Shown: one piece after another, positions 45,401 through 57,934 of the stretch
Numbering within the stretch: position 1 is the stretch's first letter
How the letters are laid out: each line of letters opens with the position of its first letter
Source of the DNA: Sipunculus nudus
Lineage: Eukaryota; Annelida; Sipuncula; Golfingiida; Sipunculidae
Direction of reading: 5' to 3'
Length of the DNA: 64,000 nucleotides
Assembly (NCBI GenBank): GCA_026874595.1
Contig: CM049319.1
Location: forward strand, 54,202,917-54,266,916
Notes under the pieces: generated by a model
Told to the model about the DNA's origin: nothing
The model's database searches: none
What the model saw: the letters and a program-made list of their open reading frames with translations, nothing else
Program-made: the position numbers and the translations under genes

Positions 45401-47343
45401 TCATTGCATGAACAAGATTCAAAACATCAATTCATTTGATTAAAACAAATGCAATTTTCCCTATCATGTATTTTTTTCTCGCAAAAATTTCCGGTTGTAT
45501 AGAATATCGCTAATTTTACGCCATGGGTTACTGATTTTAACCAAAGCAAGCGCAACGCAAGTCAACTCTAATACAAGCCTTTCTTATTTTCATGCCAATC
45601 AAGCCATACCTACTTGCCGTGTCATTTGTTTAGGGGGATAATTCGTCAAATATAAAAGAAAAAAATCTAAATATGTTTAGAGATGGGATCTCTTTTATTA
45701 AGTGTAGGAGTTTTTTTTTATAATAAGAATGCATCTTCAAGGTTTGGCCGTATAATCTGAAATGAGATTATACGTAAAATTGGTAAGACATTAGAAAAAT
45801 AAGACAATGGTTGATGTCCTTATTGAGATATTCGCCGAAATGCACAATGCATCTTCTACTGCCTCTACGACGCTTCCTTTTGGATTCACTAGCTTTAGAG
45901 GCCGAGGATGTGTAATGTAAGTTCTCTCCGTTTCGGTCCTCCATATTTTCAATTACACATTCGTTTGATGTAGGTACTAGCCGTGAATACATACGCTCCG
46001 GAGGCAGCGGAAATCTTGCGTTGTTCGCTGAAAAAAAAAAACATGCGTATGATGTGACAAGCAACCAACCTGATGTCAATAAACAAACACTGGACAGGCA
46101 TCCTGTCTCCGCCTGTAGCTTCGCTTCAAGCGCCGCTTGATGAGAGTTTTACGGTCGAATTTTAATTGCTACCTCTGTATTCTCGCATCATCCACCAATT
46201 CGATTATGACATTATGACTGTGTTAGCGTAGCTAGCCATGTATCTGTTGTCTGCAGAACTGAAACCAGCTAGCGAGGTGTGCACGCAGCCTTTGTTGTTA
46301 CGTTTCGTTTGAATTACAACTCACCGGCCGGGCATCCTATGTGCCCAAGGCCCTAAGCAAACCACCTCTGGGGCAATTCTCTCTTAGGCCTGTTCAGATG
46401 GTTACCGGGGCGATAAGCTGTCACTCAAAACGAAATGAACATGATTGGCTCCGTGCATTCCTCGCTTGGCTGTGTCTTCCAGCACGTCTCATCTGATTGG
46501 ACAAAAATACAGTGCTCCCCTCTGGTGTAGCCATTCAGGATACGGGGTCATAACAAACAGCGCTTACGATATAGGAAGTAGGCCTATAGTTAAAGCGCTG
46601 TGTTAAGAGCGTATGAATACAAGACCCAGTAGGCTTTTATATTGGGCTGGTAAGTCTAATCTGTGTCGTGATAAACCCATACGGGAAATTTACTGCAACG
46701 ATCATCCATCCTGTTGCATTGACACCGTGGTAAACAGCTGATTATCTTTACCTTAGGTTACAAATGATCAGTTAACACAAATAAATACAAGTGAACTCTC
46801 AAACCAAGCTAAAAATTAGTCTTTATAAGGTAAAGAGTCACATACTGTATCGCGTACAAGTTGGCTCTCGTCCAGTAAGCCCCGCGAGCATATATTCATG
46901 CGGTCAGAAATTCAACGCACATGCAGAGGGCTTTAACAATTTGTCTCGCACATAATAGGTGTTGCTAGAAAGTATACTAAAAAGGCTAACGATCTTTGTG
47001 GTTTATGTCAATGACAATTATACTTCTGGGCCATGAGCCGTTGTCAAAAATGACGAAATTATTTGCATTATTATAGAGATTTAAAGTGAGGTCTTCGGTG
47101 CAAGATGTAGAGGCTATCTGACGCTGGTAGCCTGATAAAATAGTCCCTCGTGTGAGATAGTCGAAATGGCACTAAGTAGGTACACCTGTTTTTTTTAATT
47201 ATATGCGGGATACCTTAATTATATCCCCAAAAAAGATGCGAGTTATTATATAGTTTTTCTGACTGAGGATGATGGAAACCATAGGATAAGGTTAAGCCTT
47301 TGGCCTTAAAAAAGCCTTTTAAGCCTTACGGTTTTTTATATTT
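39491..47343. other. Gene-free interval, no supported coding sequence
   Basis: Mostly AT-rich with scattered short frames lacking domains. Landmarks are a poly-G at 43836-43853, TG-rich sequence at 43630-43670, and a small motif (TACGATATAGG then AGTAGGCCTATA, followed by AAAGCGCTGTGT) at both 45216-45255 and 46567-46605. A weak exon-like frame at 45785-46028 is discussed in the findings. Confidence 0.5.
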
Positions 47344-48102
47344 TGTTACAGGTGCTCTTTTTATTGTGTGGCACGGGCGTGGCTCGTGTTGTTGTTGCAC
47401 TGTATGTTTAATCCGTACTGGTTCACGAGGTCACGTGTATACCATGGAACGTAGAGACACACACAGCGATGTTCTTCTAGATGATTCCTGTACCGCGTGT
47501 ATACTGTATTGTGTTAGATTCTTCGGATGTTAGAGAAATAAAAGCTTCTCGGCTTGAGGTGAAAAGGTATATAAAGGGGCTGTGTTTTAGAGCCGAGAGA
47601 GAGCCGCAGAGAAGATTCCAGCGGACGCAGAAGCATGTGTGTCGGTTTGTGGGACCTTATCCAACGAGTGCGGCAATTATAGATTTTCTTCAGACTTACT
47701 CCTGGATATTTCGACGAGTCTTGTTTGGACATCAATTTACTTTCTGGATTGTAACAAGAACTTTACACTGAACTGTCATTCTCCGAGAGTATACATTTAA
47801 AGATCTTATGGTTGTGACAGTGGTGGGATCCAGGTACTGTGCACATTGTTTATTTTACTGTGTGATTGTATTGATTTGTTGTTATACCGCTGTTATACTG
47901 TTAAATTGTATTGATTTAGTGTATTGTAAATAGCTTAGGGTTGTTTTAAGAATAAATTATGGTTATTTGTTAACAAAAAAAAAACACTGACTTCTTTATT
48001 CATTCCCCTAGGCATTTCACGATACGTAGTGTTTTTTTATCTCCATTACAAAATTTGTGTTCATCACGCATACGTGATTTGTTTATATTAGGTTCCGTAA
48101 CA
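47344..48102 (+). repeat. Solo LTR of the Gmr1-like family
   Basis: Starts TGTTACAGG and ends TTCCGTAACA. It matches both LTRs of 26954-33380 including TATATAAAGG (47568) and the AATAAA. No internal sequence follows. The five bases on each side do not match, so the target duplication has been lost or is not visible. Confidence 0.9.
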
Positions 48103-50709
48103 ATGTACGAGGCGAGGAATAATCTAGAAATAATAATTTATATCCTTAAGACAGTAGACGTCATCTCTGAGGTTCTAACGAGTTTCCGCCATTTTTCCAC
48201 TGAGGTACCGACATTTTTTAAACCCGGAATCTCGGCTCCGAAATCCAAGGCCTTAACCACTAGGTCATTCCCTGCGAGGTATGATATATTCCCCTTGGAT
48301 CAATTCACTTCATTTCATTTAATTGCATCAAAAATATATACATTTAGCATCAAATAGTTCATTCATATATAATATTGTATCCGCGACAAAGAGGATTGAA
48401 TCAAAGAACATATGTTCTCTTAAAATTGTCAATAAATATAGAATGTGATATGGTGCAGAAACAGTTCAGAAAGAAAAATGATTTTAGACATTTCACAATT
48501 AAGAAAAGAAATAATAAACACCAATGGATTTTGTAGACATTTCGTTGATGCATATGGTAATACCCAAAGAGCAATCGATTAAAGTTGCCCAATTACCTAT
48601 CTTTTGAAAAAGAATAGTTTTAATTTCTCGCGTCATCTGTGTATATACCAATGATCCAAGGGTAATTCTGGTTATGAAAAGTTATTATAACGCTTCCGTG
48701 AAGGATGTTTGAACTCGTATATCATCAACCTGTCTGTATAAAAACAGCAATGCTGACAAACGGGAAAACATGTATACTAAGGTGGTAAGTTGCATATATA
48801 CGGAGGTATTATAAACACGTTCATATTAAGGTCCAACCCAGGATGAGCGCTCTGCAGGCTCCCCGTTTCAATCATATAGACGAGTGCGCATTTCGGGGGA
48901 TCCTTTCGGTGATATGACCAAGCGACGGGGAGGATTGTATCCAACCTTCGCGTTGACACAATCCATGCATGTTATCTGCTTAACTTACGAAGAAAATAAT
49001 AATAATAATAATAATAATAGTAATAATAATAATAATATTAATATCTAAAATAATCATAAACATAAAATTAATAATGATAAAAAATGATAATTATATTAAC
49101 AAAAATAATAATTATGATAGTTACAATAGTAATAATATTAATATATTAATAATTTTAATAATATTAATAATATTAATAATTTAATTTTTTTCAGATTTTT
49201 CAATTTATTTGGTTTCAGGGTCAGTAGAAGAATTTATTTTTTTAGGCTTATAACTGTCTGGGTTAGGTAAAAAAAATGATCGAGTGGCAGTCTTCTTCCA
49301 GTTCATCAGGGCGGCATGGACCGTGTGACACGGGGTTTTGGATCTAGACCTTACATGGATCAATCTGTCTCTCCGGATCACGTCCCATTGGTTGTCCTCC
49401 GGTGCAACCCGAGTTGATGGATGACAAATGCTGAAGCGTTATAGAGATGCAGAATTTGATTCATTATTCATCATAAAAGTTGCGAAAAAAATATACCGCA
49501 GACACTCTCGTAAATTTCCCCTGGGGAGAAATCGACCATGTTTTTGTCCTTGGAGATCTCCTTGGCTTTACAGAAATCTGAGCTGTCATAAGAGTATTTT
49601 TTTATACTTAGACGCATGCTTTTTGAAAGGTCAATCCGTCAATTCTGAATATGCTGAAGTCGGTGATTACATGAATTAGGCCATTGTTAGATCACAATGA
49701 GATCGTTTTAGCACACATTTTGACCATTGAAATGTTAATTAACAATGGTGGGTAGAAAAGAAATCAAATCAGGGTTTGCAGCGGGATTTAAAGACAAAAA
49801 GACAAAGCCAGTTACGGTTCTTTGACAAGGAAAGGTGTGGCCTAATGCAAAGTCGGGAAAATAAACAATTGAATGGACTTTTTTCATGAGCAAGCGCATT
49901 ACATGAAATGGGTGTGTGTTTGGTTCGGGTCCCATGAGCCAACATTATAAGTTTTGTCTTGTCAAGGAAAAATCAATATAAGCCAAAGGCTCGAGAGAAA
50001 TATGGCTTTAAGAATAAGGTAGACACTTTATTTTTGCCATTTTAAATATAAACAATGTGACCATTCTTGTCAACATAACTTACTTTCAAGTTTTATATAT
50101 TTAACCTTGAATAAGGAAAAGAGGCTTTTTCCAGGATATTCTTATCAACGTTTTGAGCATAATCTACTGCAGGGCTTTCAAGAGGAAGAAATTGGAAAGT
50201 CTGGGACTTTAGACCAACACATTCGATAGTCACATGGGATTTTGGAGCATCCCAAGGTGAAGGGATCTGTGTTTAAGTTTTGAAGTTTATGTTAAATCTA
50301 ATCTTTGTTTAGAATTTTGCGTCATTGTCATATTATTATAAAGATATTTATTAATGGTAGAAATCGGTTGCAAAATCACATTCAATGACTGAAAAATATA
50401 AAAACGACCGATGACCGATTATAAAACGATAAATTTATGTGTCAGCTATACTACCGTGAAATTTACTGTATAGAATGTTATCTAAAATATTAACCGAGTA
50501 ATTTCAGTCTAACTCGTTCATCAAGCTCAAAGGTCAAGGTAACTGACACATTTAAAATACGTTGCATTAGTATAAGGTTTACAAAATAAAGTATTATGTT
50601 TCCAGTATATGTTAATTCTAAACCAGATAATATTGTCATAGTAAACTCAAAAATGGAACCAAAGTCATTAATTCTTATTCAAATATATTTACTTTCCAAT
50701 ATAAAAATG
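48103..50709. other. No gene; (AAT)n tract and dispersed repeats
   Basis: Contains an (AAT)n-type microsatellite (48991-49180) and one copy (about 48692-48785, minus) of a repeat shared with 52890, 56110 and 59140. Otherwise AT-rich with no domain. Confidence 0.5.
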
Positions 50710-51318
50710 TCATTATCTGAATAACAGGGGGTTGAATACACTGACAAACCCACCCATCTTGCTAAAAGGTGGGGGATATGAACCCCCCCCCCCCCCCACT
50801 CCCTCTGAATATCAGGGGAGTGACAACATTTAACCCCCCCCCCCCCCCCCCCCCCGCTAAAAACTGGGTGAATATATACTGCACATGTGGTCGCCTTTTT
50901 ATTCGCGAGCGTTTTCATTTCGCGATTTTCGCGAATGTGGAAAAATTGCGATATGAAACCCTCGGGAATCAGATGCCCCATCAACTAAGATGTCTACTGA
51001 CTAGAACCTAATCAGTAACCTTATCTGTGGCGGTTTCCAAACTGGCCCATGCATTATCCGTAATCACAGGCTTTGATGCATATCGACTGTGATACAAGTT
51101 ACAATATAATGACTGAACCAGTAATTAGTAAGGTTTTGCAGGATTTTTTTCTTAATTTCACATCAATACAGATCCTGCTGTACTTAGATTTTACAGGTTC
51201 TGGTGCAATCACAAAATGAAACCCTCATGAAACGTTCAAACAGAAAAAAATCGCGAAATTTCATCCCGCGAATATAAAGCCAACCACAGTACCCCCGTCC
51301 CCTGTATTGACGCTCCTG
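50710..51318. mobile_element. hAT-like MITE interrupted by the TA-flanked MITE
   Basis: The outer sequence (TTATCTGAATA, long C-runs, then TGTATTGACGCTCCTG) matches the right part of 34044-34477. Its left end is truncated. The inner element occupies 50879-51289. Removing it restores GAATATATACCCCC, comparable to GTATATATACCCCC in the uninterrupted copy. Confidence 0.7.
50879..51289. mobile_element. TA-flanked MITE with CTGTGGTTGGC ends, copy 2 (nested)
   Basis: The right end AAAGCCAACCACAG is followed by TA. The left end is diverged (CTGCACATGTGGTCGCC) and preceded by TA. Subterminal TTCGCG/CGCGAA motifs occur at both ends, as in 8077-8687. Confidence 0.7.
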
Positions 51319-51397
51319 GTTGACACGTATTCGTTGCACCAGGTTAAGTTTTAATGCTTTTCGTGGTTTTTTCTCCAGTCTTTCTTATATCTGCATA

Positions 51398-51525
51398 ATA
51401 TGACATCTTTCGTAATACTTAGTAGTTTGTGATCGATCATGAAAAAATACAATCGATTTAATCGATTATGATAGAATCGACCAGTCTTAGATATAATCGA
51501 TTAATTGGCATACCACTAGTGTTTA
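51398..51525. repeat. ATCGAT-rich dispersed repeat, copy 2
   Basis: Same order of GTTTGTGATCGAT, ATCGATTTAATCGAT and ATCGATTAATTGGCA as at 25610-25742. Confidence 0.7.
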
Positions 51526-53864
51526 TTGTGTCATTATACAGAGGAACCCGGTCGTGCCACCAACCAACAAGTGGGACCACCCCTATTTTACGACCACTTT
51601 TCTTGTCCAGGTAACTTAGAATTTAACAACTACGACGACCCCCGGATGCCGACCACTTTGGTCAGTCCCCAAGGTGGTCACAATTTTGATGTTCCACTCT
51701 ATGTTTATCTGATTATAGCGAAACGTCGATTTTTGTCAGTTGTAAGGTCAGTTTTTACTGGTTTGTTTGAGGTAGTCTGCACTGGGCAGCGACTGCTGTA
51801 AGAGCCATCTTTGATTCTCTCTTTCCTACAGCCAGAAATTCGATTAGACGCTAGGAGACTCGGAACTAGCGTCTTAGAACATTACGGTAAAATAAACATT
51901 GTTGGAAATTGGGAGGGACGGCGACGCGTCTTAAAGTATTAATGTCATAAGTATTACTTTACTTATCCCTTGACTGACTGATCGTAAATTTAACATTCGT
52001 GAGTATTCCTTGATGAAGTGCCTAACTCGGTTTTTTATTGGCCCATTCCCGAGATTCCATCTATGATGGCGTGAGTTAGATTGTGAACACACACACAAAC
52101 ACACACACGAACGGGGACGACCCCAGACACTCTAAGAAAAAGGGATTCTTGATGGTTCTTTTAAGAACCCAAGAACCCAACTGGTTCTGGATAGAATCAC
52201 GGTTCTTTCTGGATCTTTTTTCCCGGTGAATAGGTTCCAGATGGAACCTGGAGGTTCATGCCATGACCATAACTCAAAATGAGAATCTAGATGGAACCCG
52301 ACCAGATACCAAGATCATTAGGACGCGCATGCGCAGCTTTATTTAAACTATTGAAGTCAACGAACGGGTTGTTTTGGTTGCTGGATATATTAGAAGAGCA
52401 AACACAGTATATGAGGTAAGACTGATGTTTATATATAATTTCTTGTGAAGAACGTCGAAGTTATATGTCTAAAGATTAACTGTCCAGCGAATTAGTCTCT
52501 GTCTGAGAACGGATTTTCGTTCAATAAATCTAAACGTGGACTAAGTCCAACGATAAACATGCTATTGCTCGCAAAAATCCAGGCGGAGGCATCAATAGCT
52601 CTATTTCAATTGTCTGGGTATCGCCAGGTTCAATTTTATTAAAGGGGGCTATTCCAATAATTTAGGTCACTTAATTAATGATAACCCCTTGGACCTTTTA
52701 TAAAAGAATTAGGCCAGAAATTGCCAATTCCTCGGCACATAGGTTGTTTTTTATGTTAATATGCATGTGTTTGTAACATGAGGGGGGCGTTAAAATAATA
52801 AGAACATCCGGCAGGAAATCAGAGGTAGCAGAGTTTTACAAAGGGCGTTTTGCAATTAGTGACCTTTCAGCTTCTGCACATATGCAACCAACCAACCAAC
52901 CAACCATTGGTTATACATTTTTCCCGGTTGTCAATGTTGCGGTGTTTCCTAACAGCTTATTGATAAACATGCTCAGAGGGAAGAGATATAGCAATTTCAA
53001 TTGATGACGCCAGCCAATGAGATGTCATACGCGACCGACCTCTGTGACGTCTTTGTGACGTCACTGTTATCTTGTAAACAGCTCTCGCAATCAGGGGCAT
53101 TGAAAGCCTTCTGTGGTGGAACTTTTTTTTGGATCCTTGGCATAATTAGGTCAACAGGGGAGAACATAAGGGATTTGCATGGCGGTCAGGTAAATTATAG
53201 TCAATGCTTATGGACATAGGTCGGGATAAATGCGTTGCCCTTTCTCACGATGGCACTAGGCACAATTTATAAATTATTACCTAACAGTACATGCTAGCCA
53301 GTCTTATCATTGGTCGGGTCGAACAGTTCTCCGAATGTGCAGGTGTTATATCATGTAAAGTCAGTATCACCCTAGACAGGCCTAGAGCTCTCATCTGGCC
53401 ATCAAATTAACATGACATCCTAAAACCCTATATACGACAAATATCAGAGGATGATATAAAAATATAGAAGTTCTTACTTGCAATTTGAAACATAAACTTT
53501 ACAACTTGCCGGAGGTATAACAACATGGGCTTCAAATTCCGGTAACTCTTTTATTTTAAAACTATTTTGATTTTAGAAACGTCCCCATTAATAAAACAGG
53601 CTTAACTAAGGATGCACATCAACAGAATTCATTCGGATTCGAACTACATGACGGGGCAGAAGCACACGCGTCCTCTCATTTAATATAATTTTATATACTG
53701 CACCTGCGTACCCTGATTGTGCAATCGTCCCCATTGATGGCTCATTCCACCGATGAACCTTCGAAAGACGCACTCGTTTGTGAGTGAATCATGGCCGTGG
53801 CACGGCATTCACATTAAGCCCGTAACGCGCTCACCCAGAGTGGGGACCGACGGTGAAAAAAACT

Positions 53865-53920
53865 CACCGCCTCGGCAGGAGTTTTAGTCCTTTGCTCTAC
53901 CCTGAGCTACAGAAGCCGGT
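53865..53920 (-). repeat. tRNA-like fragment (A-box half only)
   Basis: On the minus strand GGCTTCTGTAGCTCAGGGTA and GAGCAAAGGACTAAAACTCC look like a tRNA D-arm and anticodon arm. No T-arm/B box follows, so it is a tRNA pseudogene or a SINE remnant, not a functional tRNA. Confidence 0.4.
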
Positions 53921-54370
53921 CACACGCCGGTTACACACAGTGCCACATAAGTACCTCCTCAGACAACCTTAGTATTATAGACTCGATTCAGAGTGACTCA
54001 GCCTTCCTATTTAAAGTATGGTTAAGAGCGTGATAATAGTGAATTACTTTGCTGGTCAATCTGTCTTAATGTGATTAGCGGAGAGCCGGGAGGTCGAACA
54101 TGACGGTGTTGAGGAGATTCACTCAGACAATTTTGCAAAACGAGATGAATGTACTAAATTGAAGAATATTAAACAGTCGCTAACAGAGTCTGAGAGCGTT
54201 TGATCGGAAGAGGCGACTTCATGAATTTTATGTCGAAATTCAGTGAAGATATTTTCTCTACTTAAAAGTCCAACAACTTAAGATATCATAATGTTCATTC
54301 TAACGTAATGATGAAATTTCATTATGATATAATTTTCAAAATTTAAATATAAAATAAAATTTTTAAGAAG

Positions 54371-54660
54371 TAGATTGTTTCAAGTACCTATAGGAGGAGG
54401 CCACTTGTATGTATGCTGATATTAAAATACATGACAATATCAAAGCAGCATTTTGTTTAATTTCTACACTGCTTCTTTCTTGTTAGAAATTTTTAATTTA
54501 TTATAAATAAAACAAAATAGATTTCGTTATGTAAAAATCTTTTCACATGAATAAATATTTCTTCAGTACATCATTTATTACTAGACATACATGTATATTG
54601 TACCAGCTTTAGAATTCTCTTGTATGAATTTGGGTCGGTCTTAAATGAGGGTATTTTTGC
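54371..54660. repeat. Dispersed repeat, direct copy of 55119-55400
   Basis: Shares TAGATTGTTTCAAGTACCT, TATGCTGATATTAAA, ACATGAATAAATATTTCTTC and TATGAATTTGGG, in the same order. Confidence 0.75.
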
Positions 54661-55118
54661 ACAATGGCCAAAAAAGTACAGCTTGACGGAAGTTCTGGAT
54701 CTAATAAGTCAACATATATACAGGCAAAACCTAAAGTCTTGAAATATTCTGCCAGGTCTGGCCAATGGAAAAGCCAAATGGCCACCCATTTTTTAAAAGT
54801 ATAAAAGTCATTTCTGACTTTCAGTGATACCCAGCCTTTATCTCGCATTCACTTATTCGGCCCACGATTCCATTTTCATTCGTGCGGAAGTAACTGTACA
54901 TTTGTGATTTCATTTGATAACTTTACTGAATCCGAGTCATGTGCCGGATCCACTACAAAGTCCAATTCGTTTCTCTTGGCCCATTCACAAGGTGCCCTCC
55001 GAAATTCACGAGATTCAATACATCATTGCGTGATTTATTTTGTGAACAAATACACACAGATTACTCGAATAGGAATAAACGCATACCTACTGACGAAGGC
55101 AATATACTTTATATAAAT

Positions 55119-55400
55119 TAGATTGTTTCAAGTACCTGTAGTGGGTAGCCCCTTGATAGTATGCTGATATTAAACAACATGACAAAATAAAAAAGTGGCT
55201 CTTTCTCTTGCAATGTTACTTATTTTGGAATTTCCAATTCATTAAAAATTAAAAACAAAATCGATGTTGCTTTGAAAAGTTAAAGTTTTGACATGAATAA
55301 ATATTTCTTCAATGCATCATTTATCATTATATGAACACCATACAAGCTTTAAAAAGGTCTTATATGAATTTGGGCTGGACTTAAACAAGGGGATTTTTTT
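55119..55400. repeat. Dispersed repeat, direct copy of 54371-54660
   Basis: See 54371-54660. The two are separated by about 460 bases that include a further repeat related to 36890-37080. Confidence 0.75.
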
Positions 55401-55457
55401 ACCATATGCTACCCAAAGGGGAATCTAATTGAACAATAGATGTTAAGGGGATGAAAT

Positions 55458-55857
55458 GCGCTCCTCTCAAAGCGGTTATACACTGCCGTCGTCCGAGACA
55501 TCCTTTCGTGTAACCAATGCTTTGTATGGCAAGATTCTCTGCATACAGCCCATTTTATATAAATGCGACACCCGCTTTCGTTTGATTACACCGGGACACA
55601 ATTACTCTTTGTTTGGATTCTTGGCCCTATGCCAGAACGGGTGTTATCAGAACGAGGGCGGGTGTCACATGTTTCAAAATTTGGGCTGGATGCACAATGT
55701 AATACCATGCTTTCAGTGTTAGTGTTCTTATAACATATCTGTGCTCTGTGCGCACCCTTGTGTTCAATCCTAGAGAACCTTGCCACACAAAGCAGCGGTT
55801 ACATGAAAGGATGTCTTGGACGACTGCAGTGTGTAACCGCTGGGTGAGGAGTGTAGG
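55458..55857. mobile_element. Hairpin (fold-back) MITE, about 400 bases
   Basis: Inverted arms of about 85 bases: 55458-55545 carries GCGGTTATACACTGC, GTCCGAGACATCCTTTC and TTTGTATGGCAAGATTCTC. 55768-55857 carries the complements. No target duplication is clear. Overlapping open frames on both strands follow from the palindrome. Confidence 0.7.
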
Positions 55858-56225
55858 GATTAAAGGGGCCCAATCATCTATCTGACCTTTATAAACTAAA
55901 GGTAATTCCTTGGAGCTTTCATAAAATTTGGCCAAAAAACATGAATATCACCGCACACAGGCTGCTTGTTTTGTTTATATCAATGTAATAATGATATGTG
56001 GGGGCCCGCCAAAATAATCAAAATAAATTCAACAAGGGCATCTGGCAGCAAGTCTGAGAACCCAGAGCTTTGCAAATGGCATTTTGCAACAAGTGACTTC
56101 TCTGCCTCAGCATATATGCAATCTACCACCTTAGGTTACATGTTTTTCCTGATTATCAACATTGCTGTTTTTACAAACATGTTGTTGGTAAACAACTTCA
56201 CACATCCTTCATGAAGGCGTTATAA
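55858..56225. repeat. Dispersed repeat, inverted copy at 59140-59225 and 59720-59990
   Basis: Contains CTGACCTTTATAAACTA, GCTGCTTGTTTTGTTTATA, TTGCAAATGGCATTTTGCAA, CCTTAGGTTACATGTTTTTC and CACATCCTTCATGAAGG. The complements occur in reverse order near 59140-59990. Confidence 0.65.
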
Positions 56226-57589
56226 GAATTTTTCACAACCAGAGTAACCCTTAGATCATTGAAATATACACAGAGGAAGCCAGAAATCACTTAAACTCTG
56301 TGTCAGAAGATAGGTGAATGGGCATCTTTAAACTTAAGGTTCATATCCAGTACGATGTTTATAAAAGAATTTTTCTTTAGAAGCCAATAACGACTCGGTA
56401 AAAATTTCATTTAATGAATATTCGAAGATTGAGACTGTCACCCGGGGAATTTTTTTATTACAACAAGTACTGTTTGGCTTTTACTATACAAAAATCTCAA
56501 TATTGCAATCAAAGCATCAAAACATATTTACGTTTGATTTTCAGTGATACCAAGTAGAATGAATTGATAAATAGCACATTTAACAGTGACAGGTTGGCGA
56601 GTGATGCGTGGGCACTCATAGCAATGGGATACTTAACTTGATATGCTACTGGCCTACTTGGTTAAACTAAGGATTAACAATTAACAAGTCTTGAGAAAAA
56701 AGTGGTCTGGAACTGGGAAACCCATCCACTCTCTTGAGTGTCCCTATAATGCGCCATCTTAGCCCTCAGAAATCAGCGTCTCGAAGGCCAGCGTGCTGGT
56801 GTCAGAGTACCGTTACATCCTTCAACGAGGACCGGACTGTATGTGGATGTTGATGCAAATATATTGTTTTAAACGCCACATGGCCTACATGTACGCTATC
56901 ACTTGACATAAACCAGGCAAATCGTTAGCCAATTGAGTATACTTTCTCACAACGTCTACCATGTGCGAGAAAAATTCCAGTTTACCTCATCATATTGGTA
57001 AATCTCTGTCCATGTTTGTTGAATTTCCGTGCGCATGATAACAAGCTTTGCTCGCACGGGTAAGTGAACGAGAGTAAACATGTACGCGATATAGGAAATG
57101 ACTCGTTTTCATAATGACGGGATTAACGTTTTAGTTTGTACATTCACATATTATGTGTTATTTCCACAGTCGTAACTTACTATTAAGACTACCGACGTTT
57201 TACAGCGTCTTACTCGCTATAGGCCGAATCGGTCAAATTGAATGCCTGCTGTTTCGTGTTTTCACGGCTAGCCTAAACAAGAAAGAGATATGTGGAGTCA
57301 AATCCTTGTAAAATCACGTAATTAGTTTTAAGTAAAAAAAAAAATAGTTTTTCTTCCAGACCTGGCTTACAGGGGGAAAGAGGCAAAAAGTGAAGAAGCG
57401 ATTTACATTGGGTGAGACACACTATAGATCAATTGTTTACGGCGCAAACACTGCGACGACACGCCAAGGCTTCATGTAGCCCTCTTTTCTTTTGTCAGCC
57501 GATCCATCACGCCACACCACTGGACTGTCAGTTTGGTAAGGGCTAAGCACAGCTGGACTGCTGCGTATTGTGACGGTGTTTTTGTACGC

Positions 57590-57830
57590 ACGGCCGGAAA
57601 AGAATGCCGGGATTGTTCCGGAAGTACCTTTGAGTCTGCCATGCGCTGTGAAGAAGCCTATAGCTCTGGGTATCAAAGTCGTGTCACGCCATAGTCTTCA
57701 GATTACCACAAAGACACGTCTGAGTATTTTATTATTTTTTATTATCATTTGGTATTTTCTGACAATAGGTTTGGCCGAATATTCTTCTTTTATATATACT
57801 GATCGGTTGTTTTTGGAGCCAATTTGTTGT
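57590..57830. repeat. Left arm of a long inverted repeat
   Basis: GAATGCCGGGATTGTTCCGG, CCACAAAGACACGTCTGAGT and GGCCGAATATTCTTCTTTT reappear inverted at 59215-59445. About 230 bases, roughly 85 percent similar by eye. The open frames here are shadows of the repeat. Confidence 0.75.
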
Positions 57831-57934
57831 TTGTGATTCTCAATATAAGGAGCTACTGCTACTCTGAAACATATTAAAACATAAAGTCCCCTTCGAATAT
57901 CTATCATGCAAGCGCTAATTTAGATGACATTATA

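Larger units (their letters stand above)
51319..54370. other. No gene; repeats only
   Basis: Contains a GGTTCTT/AAGAACC-rich patch (52140-52260), a repeat related to 36890-37080 and 54845-55100 (51950-52120), a copy of the CCCGGTTGTCAATGTTG repeat (about 52860-52985) and a tRNA-like patch (53865-53920). No domain-bearing frame. Confidence 0.5.

Noticed and set aside
48777-48959. Frame beginning STRRLDTILPVAWSY
   Set aside because: Short, no recognisable domain, no splice context, next to dispersed repeats.
53865-53920. Functional tRNA gene
   Set aside because: D-arm and anticodon arm are suggestive, but no T-arm or B box follows and acceptor ends do not pair.
57437-57836. Two frames of 79 and 88 codons
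   Set aside because: They overlap or adjoin one arm of an inverted repeat. No domain.
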